A stretch of DNA of 64,000 nucleotides from Chondrilla cf. caribensis (taxonomy: Eukaryota > Porifera > Demospongiae > Chondrillida > Chondrillidae). Where the stretch lies: NCBI GenBank assembly GCA_964020155.1, contig OZ026547.1:4975509-5039508 (forward strand), in the 5' to 3' direction. The notes beneath the pieces are model-generated. The model saw only the letters and a program-made list of their open reading frames with translations, was not told the DNA's origin and did no database searches. Shown here in pieces: positions 48,839 through 60,660 of this stretch; position 1 is the first letter of the stretch; each line of letters begins with the position of its first letter. The translations under genes and the position numbers were made by a program.

Positions 48839-48845
48839 ACACACC
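47994..48845. repeat. Compound (CA)n minisatellite, 6-7 higher-order units
   Basis: Same architecture as 33901-34219. The ATGGTGCACAC spacer occurs at about 48107, 48239, 48364, 48466, 48585 and 48731, with a CACGGTG variant near 48755. Unit length is about 105-145 bp because the CA runs vary. The long His-Thr and Cys-Val reading frames here are not genes. Confidence 0.93.
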
Positions 48846-49062
48846 TAGCACCTCAATTGAATCTACTTGTTTATTCTATAGCAAAATTTCTAAGGATTCA
48901 AGTATGGGATCCTCATATCCATTCCCATTCTCTGTCAAATATCAATGGTAAGCACCACATACTAGATATTCATGGAGCATAGCATAGATATACACAATGA
49001 ATATCATTGAAAATGGGCCTGTCCTACCATGTCTTACATAACACATTTAGCTGATTGTTCTA

Positions 49063-49077
49063 TTGTGGTCACCACAA
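49063..49077. promoter_or_regulatory. Conserved palindrome upstream of beta-B
   Basis: TTGTGGTCACCACAA, ending 32 nt before the ATG at 49109, identical in sequence and spacing to beta-A. Confidence 0.55.
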
Positions 49078-49108
49078 ACTAGCACTGGCATTGACCGGAG
49101 CTACAGTT

Positions 49109-49307
49109 ATGACTCAAAGCATTCAGGTCTTAGTACATGTGGCTGTTTTGGTTTGTGTGGTGTCCACCAGTATTGGGGGTATCACTGATTTTGAAGAGAA
49201 AATTTCACAACTTGAAAACAAAGTGAAAGTGTCTCAAGAAGAACTCAAGTCACTTCACCAGATGATTAAACAGCTGGAGAAGAGACTAGAACCACTTGAA
49301 GCACAAG
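49109..49307 (+). CDS. beta-B exon 1: signal peptide and coiled coil
   Basis: Joined to 51515-52326 (337 codons including the stop). It differs from beta-A exon 1 at the second codon (MTQSIQ against MSQSIQ) and is otherwise the same in protein: signal peptide to STSIGG, then five heptads, donor CAAG|GTGAGT. Confidence 0.88.
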
Positions 49308-51514
49308 GTGAGTTTGAAGAAATACAAAATGAATAACAAATACAACCTGCATTTCCTAACCCTAAGCATTTCTTACTCTTCATGTCCACTAGTCAGGCAT
49401 ACCTCCTTTTGACTACCACGAGAGTTAACGCATGTTGTCACTCTATGTTGCAAGTGGTAAAAAATACACTACTAAAATGACCATCTTATGTGTACTACTG
49501 CCTGAAAAAAATAGGGCTTTGTGGTTTGACAGGCATATAGTGATTCCATACGGTTCATTTGGCATCTCTTCCTCTGTTTTTTGGATTGTTGTTCAGATGG
49601 TCTTATCCAAAAAATATTGGACCTCGGTTGCAGGCTCTCCTTCTAATGAATTTTGTTGCTTTCCCTTTGTGGAAAACCTGTAGGCTTCGGTACCACTCTC
49701 ACCATGTAGAGTTTAAACAAATATTGACAAAAATTCCACCCTGTCCAAACCTTATTTTTGGAGTGGTTTGCTCATCATCTTGCAGTCCTTTTCATGTAAT
49801 CAGTGGATATCATTTTTTGCAATTGATTCAAACTTGAACCATGATAGTTAAAACATTTCTCGAGCTATAAGAACTTGTTTGGTTACATCTACCAATAATT
49901 CCTTATCTGACTGCAAAATGCATTTTATTAGTAGACTTTCTCACCAACTACCTATAGTATACTCCCGAAATTTGTATATCAAGGTAGCAATTCCTATACA
50001 TACACGGACGTCTTTTCTAATTCTATGTAACATCTAGTCCCAGTATATACAAGGCGATTAGAAGCGCATACGAAACTACAGAGTATATAATAGCAGTAGG
50101 ATACATAGGAGGTACTTTTGACTCAGAGTGCATATAGCATTAAATACTAGATGTGTTTAGCAAGGAATTAGAAAGAGATTAATGTCGTGGGCCTGCCATT
50201 CACCATCCAGATTCAATTAGCTACCATTTTGAGGTACTCCACAAATTCCTTCTTATACTATTCATTGAAAATGTTTGTATCATCCACCTTTTGCATGCAA
50301 GAGATAATTAAGTTACATAGGTGTGTATTTTGGGCAGATCTCCCGCTAAATAATATCATGTGTGTAGTCTTGAAAATAAAATAACATAATCATTATTATT
50401 TTCTCATAATTGTAATTGATTGTGAAAATCGACATAGCATTGCTGCCCATTTAGGTGTCCCCAACAACTAAGCAGTTGAAAAATTTATAAAATTCTTGGA
50501 AATATTTACGTGGGTTCGTTGAGGCCAATCCATGCATCTAACAAGATAGAAACTCCCAATTTTCTTCCTATGGAACACATCATTGAATTATCTCACAGAA
50601 AGTTGCAATATGACGACATAAATTGGCTGATCATGTCCAAAGCATTAATCTACGTTTCGATGTCCAAATTTCAACAGTGAACTGGGATACATTCATTTTA
50701 CATCAAGTGCAGTATAATAGTAAACCCTTTAGCAGTCACAAGCCACGCAAGGACGCTCGCTCAGATAACCCAGTCACCTGCACTATAATACATTTTCATT
50801 TAATAGGGTGAATATTATAAATAGCTTATACCATATATACAAAGGTATTTGCACAGCTTGATGAAAATGTGATTTATATGAAGTGGTTTTGAGCAGAGAA
50901 AAATTGCATTTTGCAAAAGAAAAATATGTGGGAATACACGGAAAATATTACAAAAGCACAAAATAAATTGGCAGATACTTGAAACTTATCAAATTATACC
51001 AAAATTCTGCTTGATATGGACCTCTCATATTACACCATAAATGCTTCAATCAATAATAAAGTAGGACGAATAAGCTCGATTTTCATCATTTAAACATACC
51101 AAATAGAAAAAAAATCGCTTTTAATGTCCAATATATCCTTATACATATATACCGTTCCATAAACAGGATAAACAGCATTTTGTCAAAGCCCTTCCAACAC
51201 AGAAGGGAGTACCAGCTTCATTAAGGATGAAACACTATTGAAACATTGTTGAAAGGCCCCGTTTCAATGCATTTTATGTGAAACAGAGCCTTTGAACAAT
51301 GATTCAATAGTGTATACTACTTGATGGAAGCAGGATTTCCCCCCTGTGCAATTTGCCGCTCGAGGTACAAGTTTCAAAATGACTCAGGGATATGTGGAAA
51401 CTAATATTCGATATTGAACAAACTATATGCCATAATCAATAATTATTAAAATACTATAACCATGCATATGATGCTAATGGGAATTATTATAGACTTATTA
51501 TTGTTTCGCGACAG
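49308..51514 (+). other. beta-B intron
   Basis: 2207-nt phase-1 intron, nearly identical to that of beta-A. No gene recognised. Confidence 0.7.
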
Positions 51515-52326
51515 ATAAACTATTGGAAAGAACTAGACGACAAGATATGTGCACTTGTCCGCCTGGACTAAAAGGGAATAGAGGGACACCAGGACTGAAT
51601 GGGATAAATGGAACAAAGGGTGAAATAGGAGACCCCGGGCCACTTGGGGAGGGGGGTGAAAAAGGAGAGCTAGGACTGCCGGGACCTCCAGGACCCCAAG
51701 GACTGCAAGGCATTAACGGAACAAAAGGTGAAAAGGGAGGAAAAGGACAACAAGGGGATGTTGGACAGAAAGGTGAACCAGGACTGAAAGGGGTCACAGG
51801 AGTGAAAGGACTTAATGGAACAATAGGTGAACGTGGGGAAATAGGGCAACCAGGGTCAGATGGACAGAAAGGTGAACCAGGATTGAAAGGGTACACAGGA
51901 ATGCCAGGACTTAATGGAACAAAAGGTGAACATGGGGAAATAGGACAACCAGGGAAAGATGGACAGAAAGGTGAACCAGGATTGAAAGGGTACACAGGCA
52001 TGCCAGGACTTAATGGAACCAAAGGTGAACGTGGGGAAATAGGACAACCAGGGAAAGATGGACAGAAAGGTGAACCAGGACTGAAAGGGGACACAGGAGT
52101 GCCAGGACTTAATGGAACAAAAGGTGAACATGGTGAAACAGGTCTACAAGGGAATGTTGGAAAGAGAGGTGAACCAGGACCAAAAGGAGAGCAAGGTCCA
52201 AGAGGAAACAAAGGAAAGCGAGGGGGTAAGGGGGAGCCAGGACTTGAAGGAACAAAGGGAGAAAAGGGTGACAGAGATGCACCACAACCAACACCTTGCT
52301 GTAAGAAGCCAGGACTTGGTGGCTAA
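51515..52326 (+). CDS. beta-B exon 2: collagen-like domain, longest in the window
   Basis: Protein 336 aa. DKLLERTRRQDMCTCPPG, then about 80 Gly-X-Y triplets. The 33-residue module is present in one more copy than in beta-A; the modules differ at a few sites (GSDGQKG, GKDGQKG; YTGMPG, DTGVPG). At least six NGT/NGTI sequons. The C-terminal part is strongly basic (GNKGKRGGKGEPG) and the tail is DAPQPTPCCKKPGLGG, with an adjacent Cys pair instead of the spaced cysteines of beta-A. The exact 99-nt difference and the differing tails show that these exons evolve by module gain or loss and 3'-end divergence. Confidence 0.9.
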
Positions 52327-55160
52327 AATGTAATGAGTGTTTGGATTATCATCAAATGCATGAAAATCACATTTCTGATAAATACAATAAATGAAAAAGA
52401 ACATGAATCTCTACTACTGAGAAACTATTTGAATTTTTGTAATAGGTCATATTATAAGTATAGAATTTTGTATAAGATAATCATACATTTATTATTTGGA
52501 TACCCATATAAAGTGGTACACTGAAAAGCTGTACAATAATTGAGTTCGGTAATGTATTTTCTTTCAGCAATAATTGAATGGAGTTCATAGTAGCTAATAA
52601 TAATAATAATATGCGACACACATACTTAAAATCACGCAGAGATACAAAACATATTATTAGTCTGTTCGAAGAAAATTTACATCCTTATAGCATTATAATT
52701 ATCTTTTATGATCATAATATAAGCATGCCAATGTACATCATGCACTGCAAGTTGACCTATAGCAGCTATGAACTAAATGACATGTTGCTAGTATACAATA
52801 ACTGAAGAATCTATGGGTTGGGTTCAACCAATAAACAATTAAACAGAACATGACTATCTCTTTCACTGAATTACACTCTTTATACTGATCATAATTTATA
52901 ATTCCACTTACTATCCTATAGACAATAATAGTGTATGACTTATAGAGTTCTTGTTTTGCCATGAAATTTACTTAATTTAACATGATATTTTATTCTCACT
53001 ATTTAAAACATACGAGCAATGAATACAACAATAAAGCAAAAAATTGACAATGAAGTGGTGAGTTTTACATGAAATCAAATGTGAGTGCGTCTGTGCGAGA
53101 GTTGAAAGATGCATATGAAAAATTGAATTAGTACAGGCAAATACCTTTGGTTAAATGTACAGTACTTTCAGTAAAAGAACTGAACGTACTACGGGTATAC
53201 CCGTACCTGTTTTTTAACCATACGTACAATGATATGTCATAATTCTTGCACAATGTCGGTGTAAATAGATCCCACGAGACAAAAAAATGGCTTATTCGAC
53301 CGAGTGCTAAACTTTCGGAAACAGAGGATTAGCACGGAATATTCGAAATTATATGGTTTTCTAACTAAGCTAGTCTCTACCTTACCGAGTGGTTTTCTGA
53401 TGGGTAGGATGTTTCCAATGGACTTCACTCTTCTCACAAAAGAAGGTTTCTGGATTTTAAAAGGGCACTTGAGGTCTGCATTTCTTTCGATTATTGCTAT
53501 ATCTAGAAATTAAACTAGCCGTATGTAGCACATAGATATCAACACGTAGGTAAGCCGTACTTTACATGTCCATTCATCCGTTGGCAACCCGTAGTACGTT
53601 TTTTTACTGAAAGTACCGTACATTATACATAATATGCCCTTGCTTTCTATACTTAAGACAACCTATATACTTCAAATGCTCCAACAACAGTGTGAACCCA
53701 ATGCACCGGGGTATAAAGACTCACCAGTATTCACTAGTATTTAGTATATAAAATAGAAAGGAATGAACGTTGCAATGTATTCTTGTCCACTACACGTGTA
53801 AAGTGTCCCTGTGTTTCCCTGATATAAGGGCATTGCATCTGGGGGGTACTGTACAACACTGAAACCTTGAAATGAATGTACAAACTAATGAACAGTGAAA
53901 TGCATTGATTTCTTGTCCACTATTATATACATGTGTATAGTGTCCTTTATGTATCCTCATATAGGAGCACTTTGCCCTACTGTAACAATGTAACCTTAAG
54001 TTAATAGGCACAGTCTTGTTCTGTCTTGCCACTGTGGGAATCCATATGTCAAGTGTCCTGGATACAGTGACTCATCAACAACAAAGCGAACTGGCAGGTC
54101 CTCGTGCAAAAGATTTTGGCGTATTTGCATAAGCATCATCAACAGTTTCTGTGAGATTGTTAGCAGACTATTCGCATTCTGTTTCTGAATCGTGGAGTAG
54201 CCTTCTTCTGGATTACTGCCATAGGATGGTAAAACTGGATTCAGCCACTTTAGTAGGATATCGAGAGCAGTACTATTGAAGCCGGGTACAGGTGCAAATC
54301 ATTGCTATTCAATAAACAAACATCCAATTTTTTTGAAGCTGCATTAAAAGAAGCTTCGCCTGTTGTTGCAAGTGTTAATTCAGATTGTGTGAAGATGCAT
54401 TCATCTGTACCAACTGCATTATTTCTGAATCAACATCGGGGGTTGAATATGATGCTTCACTTTGATAGGTGCTACATCCTGGCATATCTTCAAAGTCGAA
54501 CCGAGACTTAATATCTACTTTTCTAGCTTGGTGTGGCTTCTTCAAGAATGGTCCTCTGTGATACTCTAAGCTTTTTGGAGACATTACTAAAGATGTTCGA
54601 GTGAAGTACTTGGAGTTTCTGTTAAGTGTCTTCCTGTTTAGACCGACAAAGTTGACAGTCTCCAGTTGGCTTCCACAGTTTTCCACCCTCCGCTAATGGT
54701 GACATATTGATCCTGGAAATCGTCTTCTTCTTGATATCTTCAACCATTAATACGATGTTGTGTAATGCAAGAATGTTGGCCAATTTAGGGCAATCTTTAA
54801 AACAAAAATTGCTTCATCCACAGACTAACATAGCATCCATGTCCTGGGGACACCTACCCTTATGGTTAGAGCAACTCCAAAAGGAGCACTGTCATTTAGA
54901 CTTTGTGAATGGCAATAAAACAAAATCTTCGCTTTACTTTGCCAAATAATAAAGGAGGAAGAATGTTGACAGTGATGGAGATAGTGGTGATGAAAGTGAT
55001 AGAAGTATACGTACAAGTTTGGGAGAGAATATTTCAGGCACTGCATGTCATTGCTGGCAATGCTTGGCATTACGTATTTATGTGTACTGATCACACATTA
55101 TCATCATTAATAATGTGTGGTATTGCAAATTAGCAGACATAGATCTCCAAATGTACACAT
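52327..55160. other. Spacer downstream of beta-B
   Basis: Duplicate of 37575-40960 without the MITE. Minus-strand frame 54375-54686 is unrecognised. No gene called. Confidence 0.5.
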
Positions 55161-55175
55161 GCATGCACACACACA

Positions 55176-55235
<60 letters not shown>

Positions 55236-55260
55236 CACACACAAACACGCACAACACACA

Positions 55261-55306
<46 letters not shown>

Positions 55307-55331
55307 CACACACAAACACGCACAACACACA

Positions 55332-55391
<60 letters not shown>
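55161..55391. repeat. (CA)n microsatellite upstream of alpha-C
   Basis: CA tract with two internal copies of the AAAAACACACACAAACACGC / AACACACACAAAC interruption, so a higher-order duplication of the shorter alpha-B tract. Confidence 0.92.
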
Positions 55392-55392
<1 letters not shown>

Positions 55393-55606
55393 CAAGACAC
55401 ATCAAAACCCACACATGTGAATTAACTTGTTTACGCCAACGCAGAAGTACTAAGGATTCCTCATTCATGTCATGTTGGGGTAAGGGCTTCTCATATGAAT
55501 ATTCATTATTGGAAATCACCATACTCACAGCTATTCATTGAGCACCCCTAAAAATACAACATGAATATCATTAAATGTCGTTCAGTTCTCACACTGCCCC
55601 TTCTCC

Positions 55607-55619
55607 TGTGGTTACCACA
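55607..55619. promoter_or_regulatory. Upstream second palindrome of alpha-C
   Basis: TGTGGTTACCACA, in the duplicated 5' module. Confidence 0.45.
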
Positions 55620-55732
55620 ATATCCTTACATGGGGAAAGGAAGCTCCACACACATTGCCATACATTTAGCATGTCCCCCAAAACACAATGAATGTCATTA
55701 AAAGTGTGCATGCTCTCCCACTGCCCATTCTG

Positions 55733-55747
55733 TTGTGGTTACCACAA
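55733..55747. promoter_or_regulatory. Conserved palindrome proximal to alpha-C
   Basis: TTGTGGTTACCACAA, ending 42 nt before the ATG at 55789. Confidence 0.55.
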
Positions 55748-55788
55748 ACCAGCTCTGAGAAGTTTGAGTATAGACGGGAGTTACAGTG

Positions 55789-55987
55789 ATGGCTCCACGC
55801 AATCAGGTCTTTTTACAGGTGGCACTTTTGTTCTGTGTGGTGACTACCAGTATGGGGGGTATCACTGATTGGCAAAAGGCATTTTCACAACTTGAAAACA
55901 TGGTGAATGTGCAACAAAAAGAAATCATGTCACTTCACCAAATGATTGAACAGTTGGAAAAGAGATTAGAACCACTTGAAGCAAAAG
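55789..55987 (+). CDS. alpha-C exon 1: signal peptide and coiled coil
   Basis: Joined to 57265-57833 (256 codons including the stop). MAPRNQVFLQVALLFCVVTTSMGG is a textbook signal peptide. ITDWQKAFSQLENMVNVQQKE...IEQLEKRLEPLEAKG follows with hydrophobic a/d positions. Donor AAAAG|GTGAGT, phase 1. Its 5' part is the likely donor of the alpha-B 5' half. Confidence 0.88.
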
Positions 55988-57264
55988 GTGAGTTTGGTAA
56001 GGCTCAAACACAACCTGCAGTCCCTACACTTGTAGTCACATACCTTATATTTGTCGTCATTATATGGCATCACTTGAATTCACGAGTACAAGGGTGGTAT
56101 AATGTTATACTACATACTGAACATGTATATGTGGTTAAGCTGCAAATAATATATTCAGACCATTGAGAATGTCTGTAAAAATGGACACAGTGCCCATTGT
56201 GCCCATTCTGTTGACAGGGGCATTCAAATGCCCCTGTCAACAGAACGACAATCCCTAAACCTGATTGGGAACTTAATTTTGCTTAGAATATGAATTGTGG
56301 GATGTTTGGTGAAAAATTATAATGAATCGCAAGTGCTCCTTTACTGGATCATGCGCCAATGACACATAACCAATCGCTACAGTTGCATAGGGTCATTCTA
56401 CATTTGTATTGCATTCACTGAGATCAGATATTATGTTGCTTACAATTTGCATTGTAAATTACTTTAAAGTGCCAGAGATAATGTAATATCAAACCCCAAA
56501 CAATGAAGCACATGATATCCTTTATGATGGCTACAAACCAATAGCCATACTTAACACCAATTGTACCTTAACTTAAACCCATAAGTAGTTTTCGGATATG
56601 ATGGCTGGATTCCTTAAGAACTGTTATCTGATCCTGCCTTGAGGTGATGATCCTGCTGTCTATTTCAGATAATCAGTGGTGTGCCTAAACATGAATATTC
56701 CAAGGATTGAATAATGTAATTGAAATATCACCTGAGCGATTAGTACTCTATTGCTGCATATACCGGGATGTTTTCAGTTTGAACTACATAGTGATTGTGC
56801 TCCATTGGTGTACTCCTGTATTTCATATATTAAGGTGGCAAAATCTATATTATGTATGTGTAGGATACTTGGCCTATCTTATGATGTAACAATGGATATT
56901 GATGCAACAAACATCAATACAAACAAGCAATTGGAGTTCATAAACTCGTGCATGGGGCTGAAGAACTACTTAGGTATAAGGGTGCTTCTGAAGCAATGTA
57001 CAAGATGTGTTAAATATCTGTTGAGTAATAGAAATCACTTTTCACATTCTCAGGAATAACTTCACGGATAAAATTCTCTCGCATCAAGTCATTGTCACAA
57101 TCTACCATTAATACAATAAATACATGAAATCTCACCAAATAATAGTCTCTTTTGTTTCAGGGATATTCACTATCTATGTAACATTTCGACTGGATACACT
57201 ATTTGATAATCTTTTTTAATCATCCTTCAAATTTGGATTATACAGGCTCATTGTTTCTTTTTAG
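55988..57264 (+). other. alpha-C intron
   Basis: 1277-nt intron, more diverged from alpha-A/B than these are from each other. A frame at 56751-57059 has no recognisable domain. Confidence 0.65.
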
Positions 57265-57833
57265 ATAAACTCCCAGAAAGAAATAGACGGCAAGATGTTT
57301 GCAGTTGTCCGCCTGCGACAAAAGGGGCTACAGGAACACCAGGACTGAATGGGATAAATGGAACAAAGGGTGAAAAGGGAGACCAAGGGCCACATGGGGA
57401 GAGGGGCCAAAAAGGAGAGCTAGGACTGCCAGGATCCCCAGGACCCAAAGGAACACAAGGAGTTAATGGAACAAAAGGTGACCGTGGAGAAATGGGACAA
57501 CCAGGGAATGTAGGAAAGAAAGGAGGCATAGGATTGCCAGGGGTTAATGGAACAAAAGGTGAAAGAGGAGAGAAAGGAGAGGCAGGTGATGTCGGACAAA
57601 AAGGTGAACTAGGACTGAAAGGAGACACAGGAGTGCCGGGACCACAAGGACATAGTGGTACCAAGGGAGAAAAAGGCAACTTAGGGAAACAGGGAGATAA
57701 AGGAATAAAAGGTGAACGAGGAAGAAAAGGCCAACCAGGAAGTAAAGGACAGAAAGGTGAACCAGGACTGAAAGGAGAGACAGGAGTGCCAGGATGCAAT
57801 GGAACTATGTATCCAAACTTTCATGCTGGTTAA
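57265..57833 (+). CDS. alpha-C exon 2: collagen-like domain
   Basis: Opens after TTTTTAG with AT AAA CTC and stops at TAA 57831-57833; protein 255 aa, the shortest member. ERNRRQDVCSCPPAT: the dibasic site is R-N-R-R and the first collagen Gly is replaced by Ala (PPATKGATG). About 55 Gly-X-Y triplets follow, with NGT sequons at the start and middle, but the later modules have lost them (KGIKGERG). The tail is GCNGTMYPNFHAG with a single Cys. A 3' UTR insertion (57911-58675) separates the stop from AATAAA at 58725-58730. Confidence 0.88.
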
Positions 57834-57910
57834 TTAAAATATAAAAAAGGAAGACTAACAACTAACGCTCCATTTTCATGACTATACTGGATAATTAATT
57901 GCTTATCTAT

Positions 57911-58675
57911 TACCCTTTTCACATGGACGCCGTAAAGCGGGTCGAACCCGAGTCGAACTCGGTTTAAAGCGAGTTAGTGCATTCACATGACGTCACGAAA
58001 CCGGGTCGAACCCGGGTTAAAATTCCGGGTCGAACCCTTGTAAAAAGTAGGGTTCGACCCGGTTGCAAGCGAGTTGGAAGCGAGTTAAAAATGGCGGACT
58101 AGTAGGACGAACGTGGAGTGACGATGAGATCCAAGCCTTGCTTATTATAAATAGTAGTTCGACTCGGTTTATTATTTTCCTCAGCAACAACATGCTGCCT
58201 TTGGAGAAAACCCTTTAGTTCCCGGGATAAAAGTTAACAGTGGCCCTGCCGACACGAAAATTCTGCTTCAATTCCCTATCGGACCAGTTCCTGGTAATTT
58301 CGGTCAAAAACGAAGGGCTTCTGGGCTTCATCCAGATAGTTCTGCTGGCCTGACACGCACTTGAACGCCGAGCGATCAAGAAAGCCAAAAATGAGCAGTT
58401 TGCAAAGTCTGTACTCCCGCAAACGGTTCATAACTGCTCTTCTTGTCCTATACCTGACCCTTAGTTGCCGTCTACGAGCTCTACACCTCAGACGATGCCA
58501 CAACTAAAGCAAAACGAGCAGAACGCCCAACATCGCCGATTTCTTGAATTAAATATTTACACAATATGCGAATCTTGTTATCCTCATGTGAACGGAAATC
58601 GGGTCGAAAGCGGGTCGAACCCGAGTTAAATCGACCCGGGTTCGACCCGCTTACGACGTCCATGTGAAAAGGGTA
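57911..58675 (-). mobile_element. PIF/Harbinger-like relic in the alpha-C 3' UTR region
   Basis: Inverted ends: TACCCTTTTCACATGGACGC with CGGGTCGAACCC on the left; the reverse complement of the right end reads TACCCTTTTCACATGGACGT with CGGGTCGAACCC. TAT flanks both sides, a 3-bp target duplication. The related alpha-A 3' flank (TTATCTAACTAGTGATA, ~29925) has no insert. On the minus strand a 75-residue frame (58503-58276) contains NRLREYRLCKLLIF and ends FDRNYQELVR. One base shifted, the text continues WSDRELKQNFRVGRATVNF, which resembles the W...FR(V/M)SR.TF motif before the catalytic core of Harbinger transposases. The rest of the transposase is missing, so the copy is non-autonomous and frameshifted. 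Confidence 0.7.
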
Positions 58676-59532
58676 TATGTAGTGATAGGGTGATGCCGCA
58701 TGGAAGTTGAACTAAAATAAAATTAATAAACTGTTACATTTATTTGAATTGGAATTAATTTCATTCAACAATAATTTTTTGGAGTGTCAAAGACTACACA
58801 ATGTCATTCAATTGAAAGACAAGAATAATATTCAACACATATACCTATAAATAGGTATAGACGTACACCTAGTATAAACTAAGAAAATATTTAATATAAC
58901 AACATTTTATAAATGTTCAATTATGATCAATGACAACATGGAAACTTGTAGTATAGTGCTTTTACCAAACTACCAAGTGAATGACATGTAGGCATATTGC
59001 ATTCTAATTATTTTGTGGTCTAAAGTACTATGACAATCCCATGTATATACATTGACACACAACATATCAGGTTTCCGCTATGTGTTGTTTAACCCATTAT
59101 CACAATTATGTAACTAATAGTATATGCACTATGTGCCTACCTGCATATATTAATATGCATGATTCTGTGTGCCTGTGACTATTATATGGGATCTGAGAAA
59201 AGTGGTGCACAGTAGTGAACTGGAATACATTCATTTTACATCAAAAACAGTATGATATTTGAACCTTTGTCAGTAACAAGCCACGCAAGTGGTTCAGGTA
59301 ACTCCAGGTCGCATGCAAAAGACAGTAGCAACTATCACAAAATCGCTCAACAGAAGATTTTGTTCAGCACAAATCAATCGATCGTAAAGACTGCTACCCT
59401 TGCTGTATAAAGGTTGATTGTTTCAGCTGAAAACATATTGTTAACACAAAAAGGAAGCATCATATACAATTACATGCATATTAATATGTAATAATGTCAT
59501 CAGCAATACCGGTGTAACCTTGTTTCAGGAAG
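58676..59532. other. 3' flank of alpha-C
   Basis: 58680-59180 resembles the alpha-A/B 3' flank (ATTAATATGCATGATTCTGTGTGCCTGTG). It then jumps to sequence resembling 36030-36100 of the beta intron (GAACTGGAATACATTCATTTTACATC), so about 5-6 kb of the unit is missing in this third copy. AATAAA at 58725-58730. No gene seen. Confidence 0.6.
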
Positions 59533-59718
59533 ATGGCAGCTGGTAAGAAGCAACCCTTTTATTCAATCTATTTCAAACTCAAGATTTTTGAAGAAATAGA
59601 CTCGAAGAAGTTTTCAAAAATGGATATTTGCAAGAAGCATTGCATTCCAAATTCTAGGCTATGGACATTTCTAAAGAATCAACAGAAGATTGAGAAGGAG
59701 AACACTAAATCTAGGTAG
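59533..59718 (+). CDS. CENP-B/pogo-type HTH DNA-binding fragment (Tigger-like)
   Basis: MAAGKKQPFYSIYFKLKIFE, then KKFSKMDICKKHCIPNSRLW and FLKNQQKIEKENTKSR, 61 residues. The order (Y-S/x-xFKLKxxE, ...KxDICKKxxIPxSxLxxxLKN..KI) matches the N-terminal psq/CENP-B helix-turn-helix of Tigger/pogo transposases and their domesticated relatives. CTAG|GTAGGT at the end could be a splice donor, in which case this is a first coding exon. No second DNA-binding domain or DDE catalytic core is seen nearby. It is probably a transposon remnant; a host-gene exon is possible. Confidence 0.55.
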   Translation: MAAGKKQPFYSIYFKLKIFEEIDSKKFSKMDICKKHCIPNSRLWTFLKNQQKIEKENTKSR

Positions 59719-59889
59719 GTAGGAAGCATATTCGGGAATCCGTTCATTGTTCATCATGTTGAAGTTCTTCACAGGTGGTTTCTTTGAGTTGAAAACAGTT
59801 AGCACCCAAAGAAACATTGACACTAATATACTATATTCATGATAATTTTACTAATAACATCATTTTAAATATCTTTAGGTCATTACAAT

Positions 59890-60345
59890 AAACATGTCTT
59901 GAACTAGATGGTTAATTTCTGATTAAGTCTCAACCTAACTATTCAGCTGTTTCATCACATTTATCAGGTTTTAACAGTGAACATAACTGTTTACTGTTGA
60001 AACCTGTCAATTCTCAGGGCATTAATCCAAACAATCCCTTGAAACAGCAGAATTTTAAGGAGGTGACAATTGTGGTCAGGCATGTTTTGAATAAATTCCA
60101 GTTGCTAGCTATCTGAATAACAACCTGTTTATAAACAAAGTAAGCTTTGGTCCCACATATTCCCAGAGAATCCTCTGATCTTACATAAATGTAGTGTCTG
60201 TAACAATAGCCCAGATTTGGGTTTTCGGTTAATCCCCAAATTTGGGTTTTTATGCATACCCAAGAGTTGTGTGTTTACTTTTAATTTTCTAAACAGTTTA
60301 CATAAAATTACAGTGAAACAGTAAATAGTTGAGGGCTGTTAAAAT
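59890..60345 (+). repeat. Dispersed repeat, relative of ~17866-18465
   Basis: Landmarks as listed for the copy in the G3 intron, here in the opposite orientation. It contains the two CCCAAATTTGGGTTTT-like motifs also seen in altered form near 18085-18120. Confidence 0.7.
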
Positions 60346-60660
60346 AGAATTTAAAGACATACTTCGGAACATGTCAATAAAGTAAATCCAACAATAACGT
60401 TATTTTTCTTTGTGCGCTTACACGGCGGCAACCGCATAATAGCTTATGGAATAAAATGGCATATTCTCGATAAACGATAACTCAGTCATAGCTCCATAAC
60501 GTAAGATCGAATGTTCTCCGTGTTTTCAGGGAGCATTCTACTAAACATTTAGATTGGATTCATTGCAGGAAAAAAATCAAAAAAATTGTATGAAAACATG
60601 TTTTGACCCATATCTCTGTTTACAAAACAGTGCGACATTCCCCCTTCTCTCAGATCCTAC
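60340..60660 (+). repeat. Dispersed repeat, copy 2 (copy 1 at ~3960-4320)
   Basis: Shares CATGTTTTGACCCATAT and CTCCGTGTTTTCAGGGAGC with copy 1. It abuts the previous repeat. Confidence 0.65.

Larger units (their letters stand above)
41521..55858. repeat. 14-kb tandem duplication, copy B
   Basis: Counterpart of 27902-41520. Private features: 480-bp element at 42371-42850, minisatellite grown at 47994-48845, and 99 extra nt in the beta collagen exon. Confidence 0.85.
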
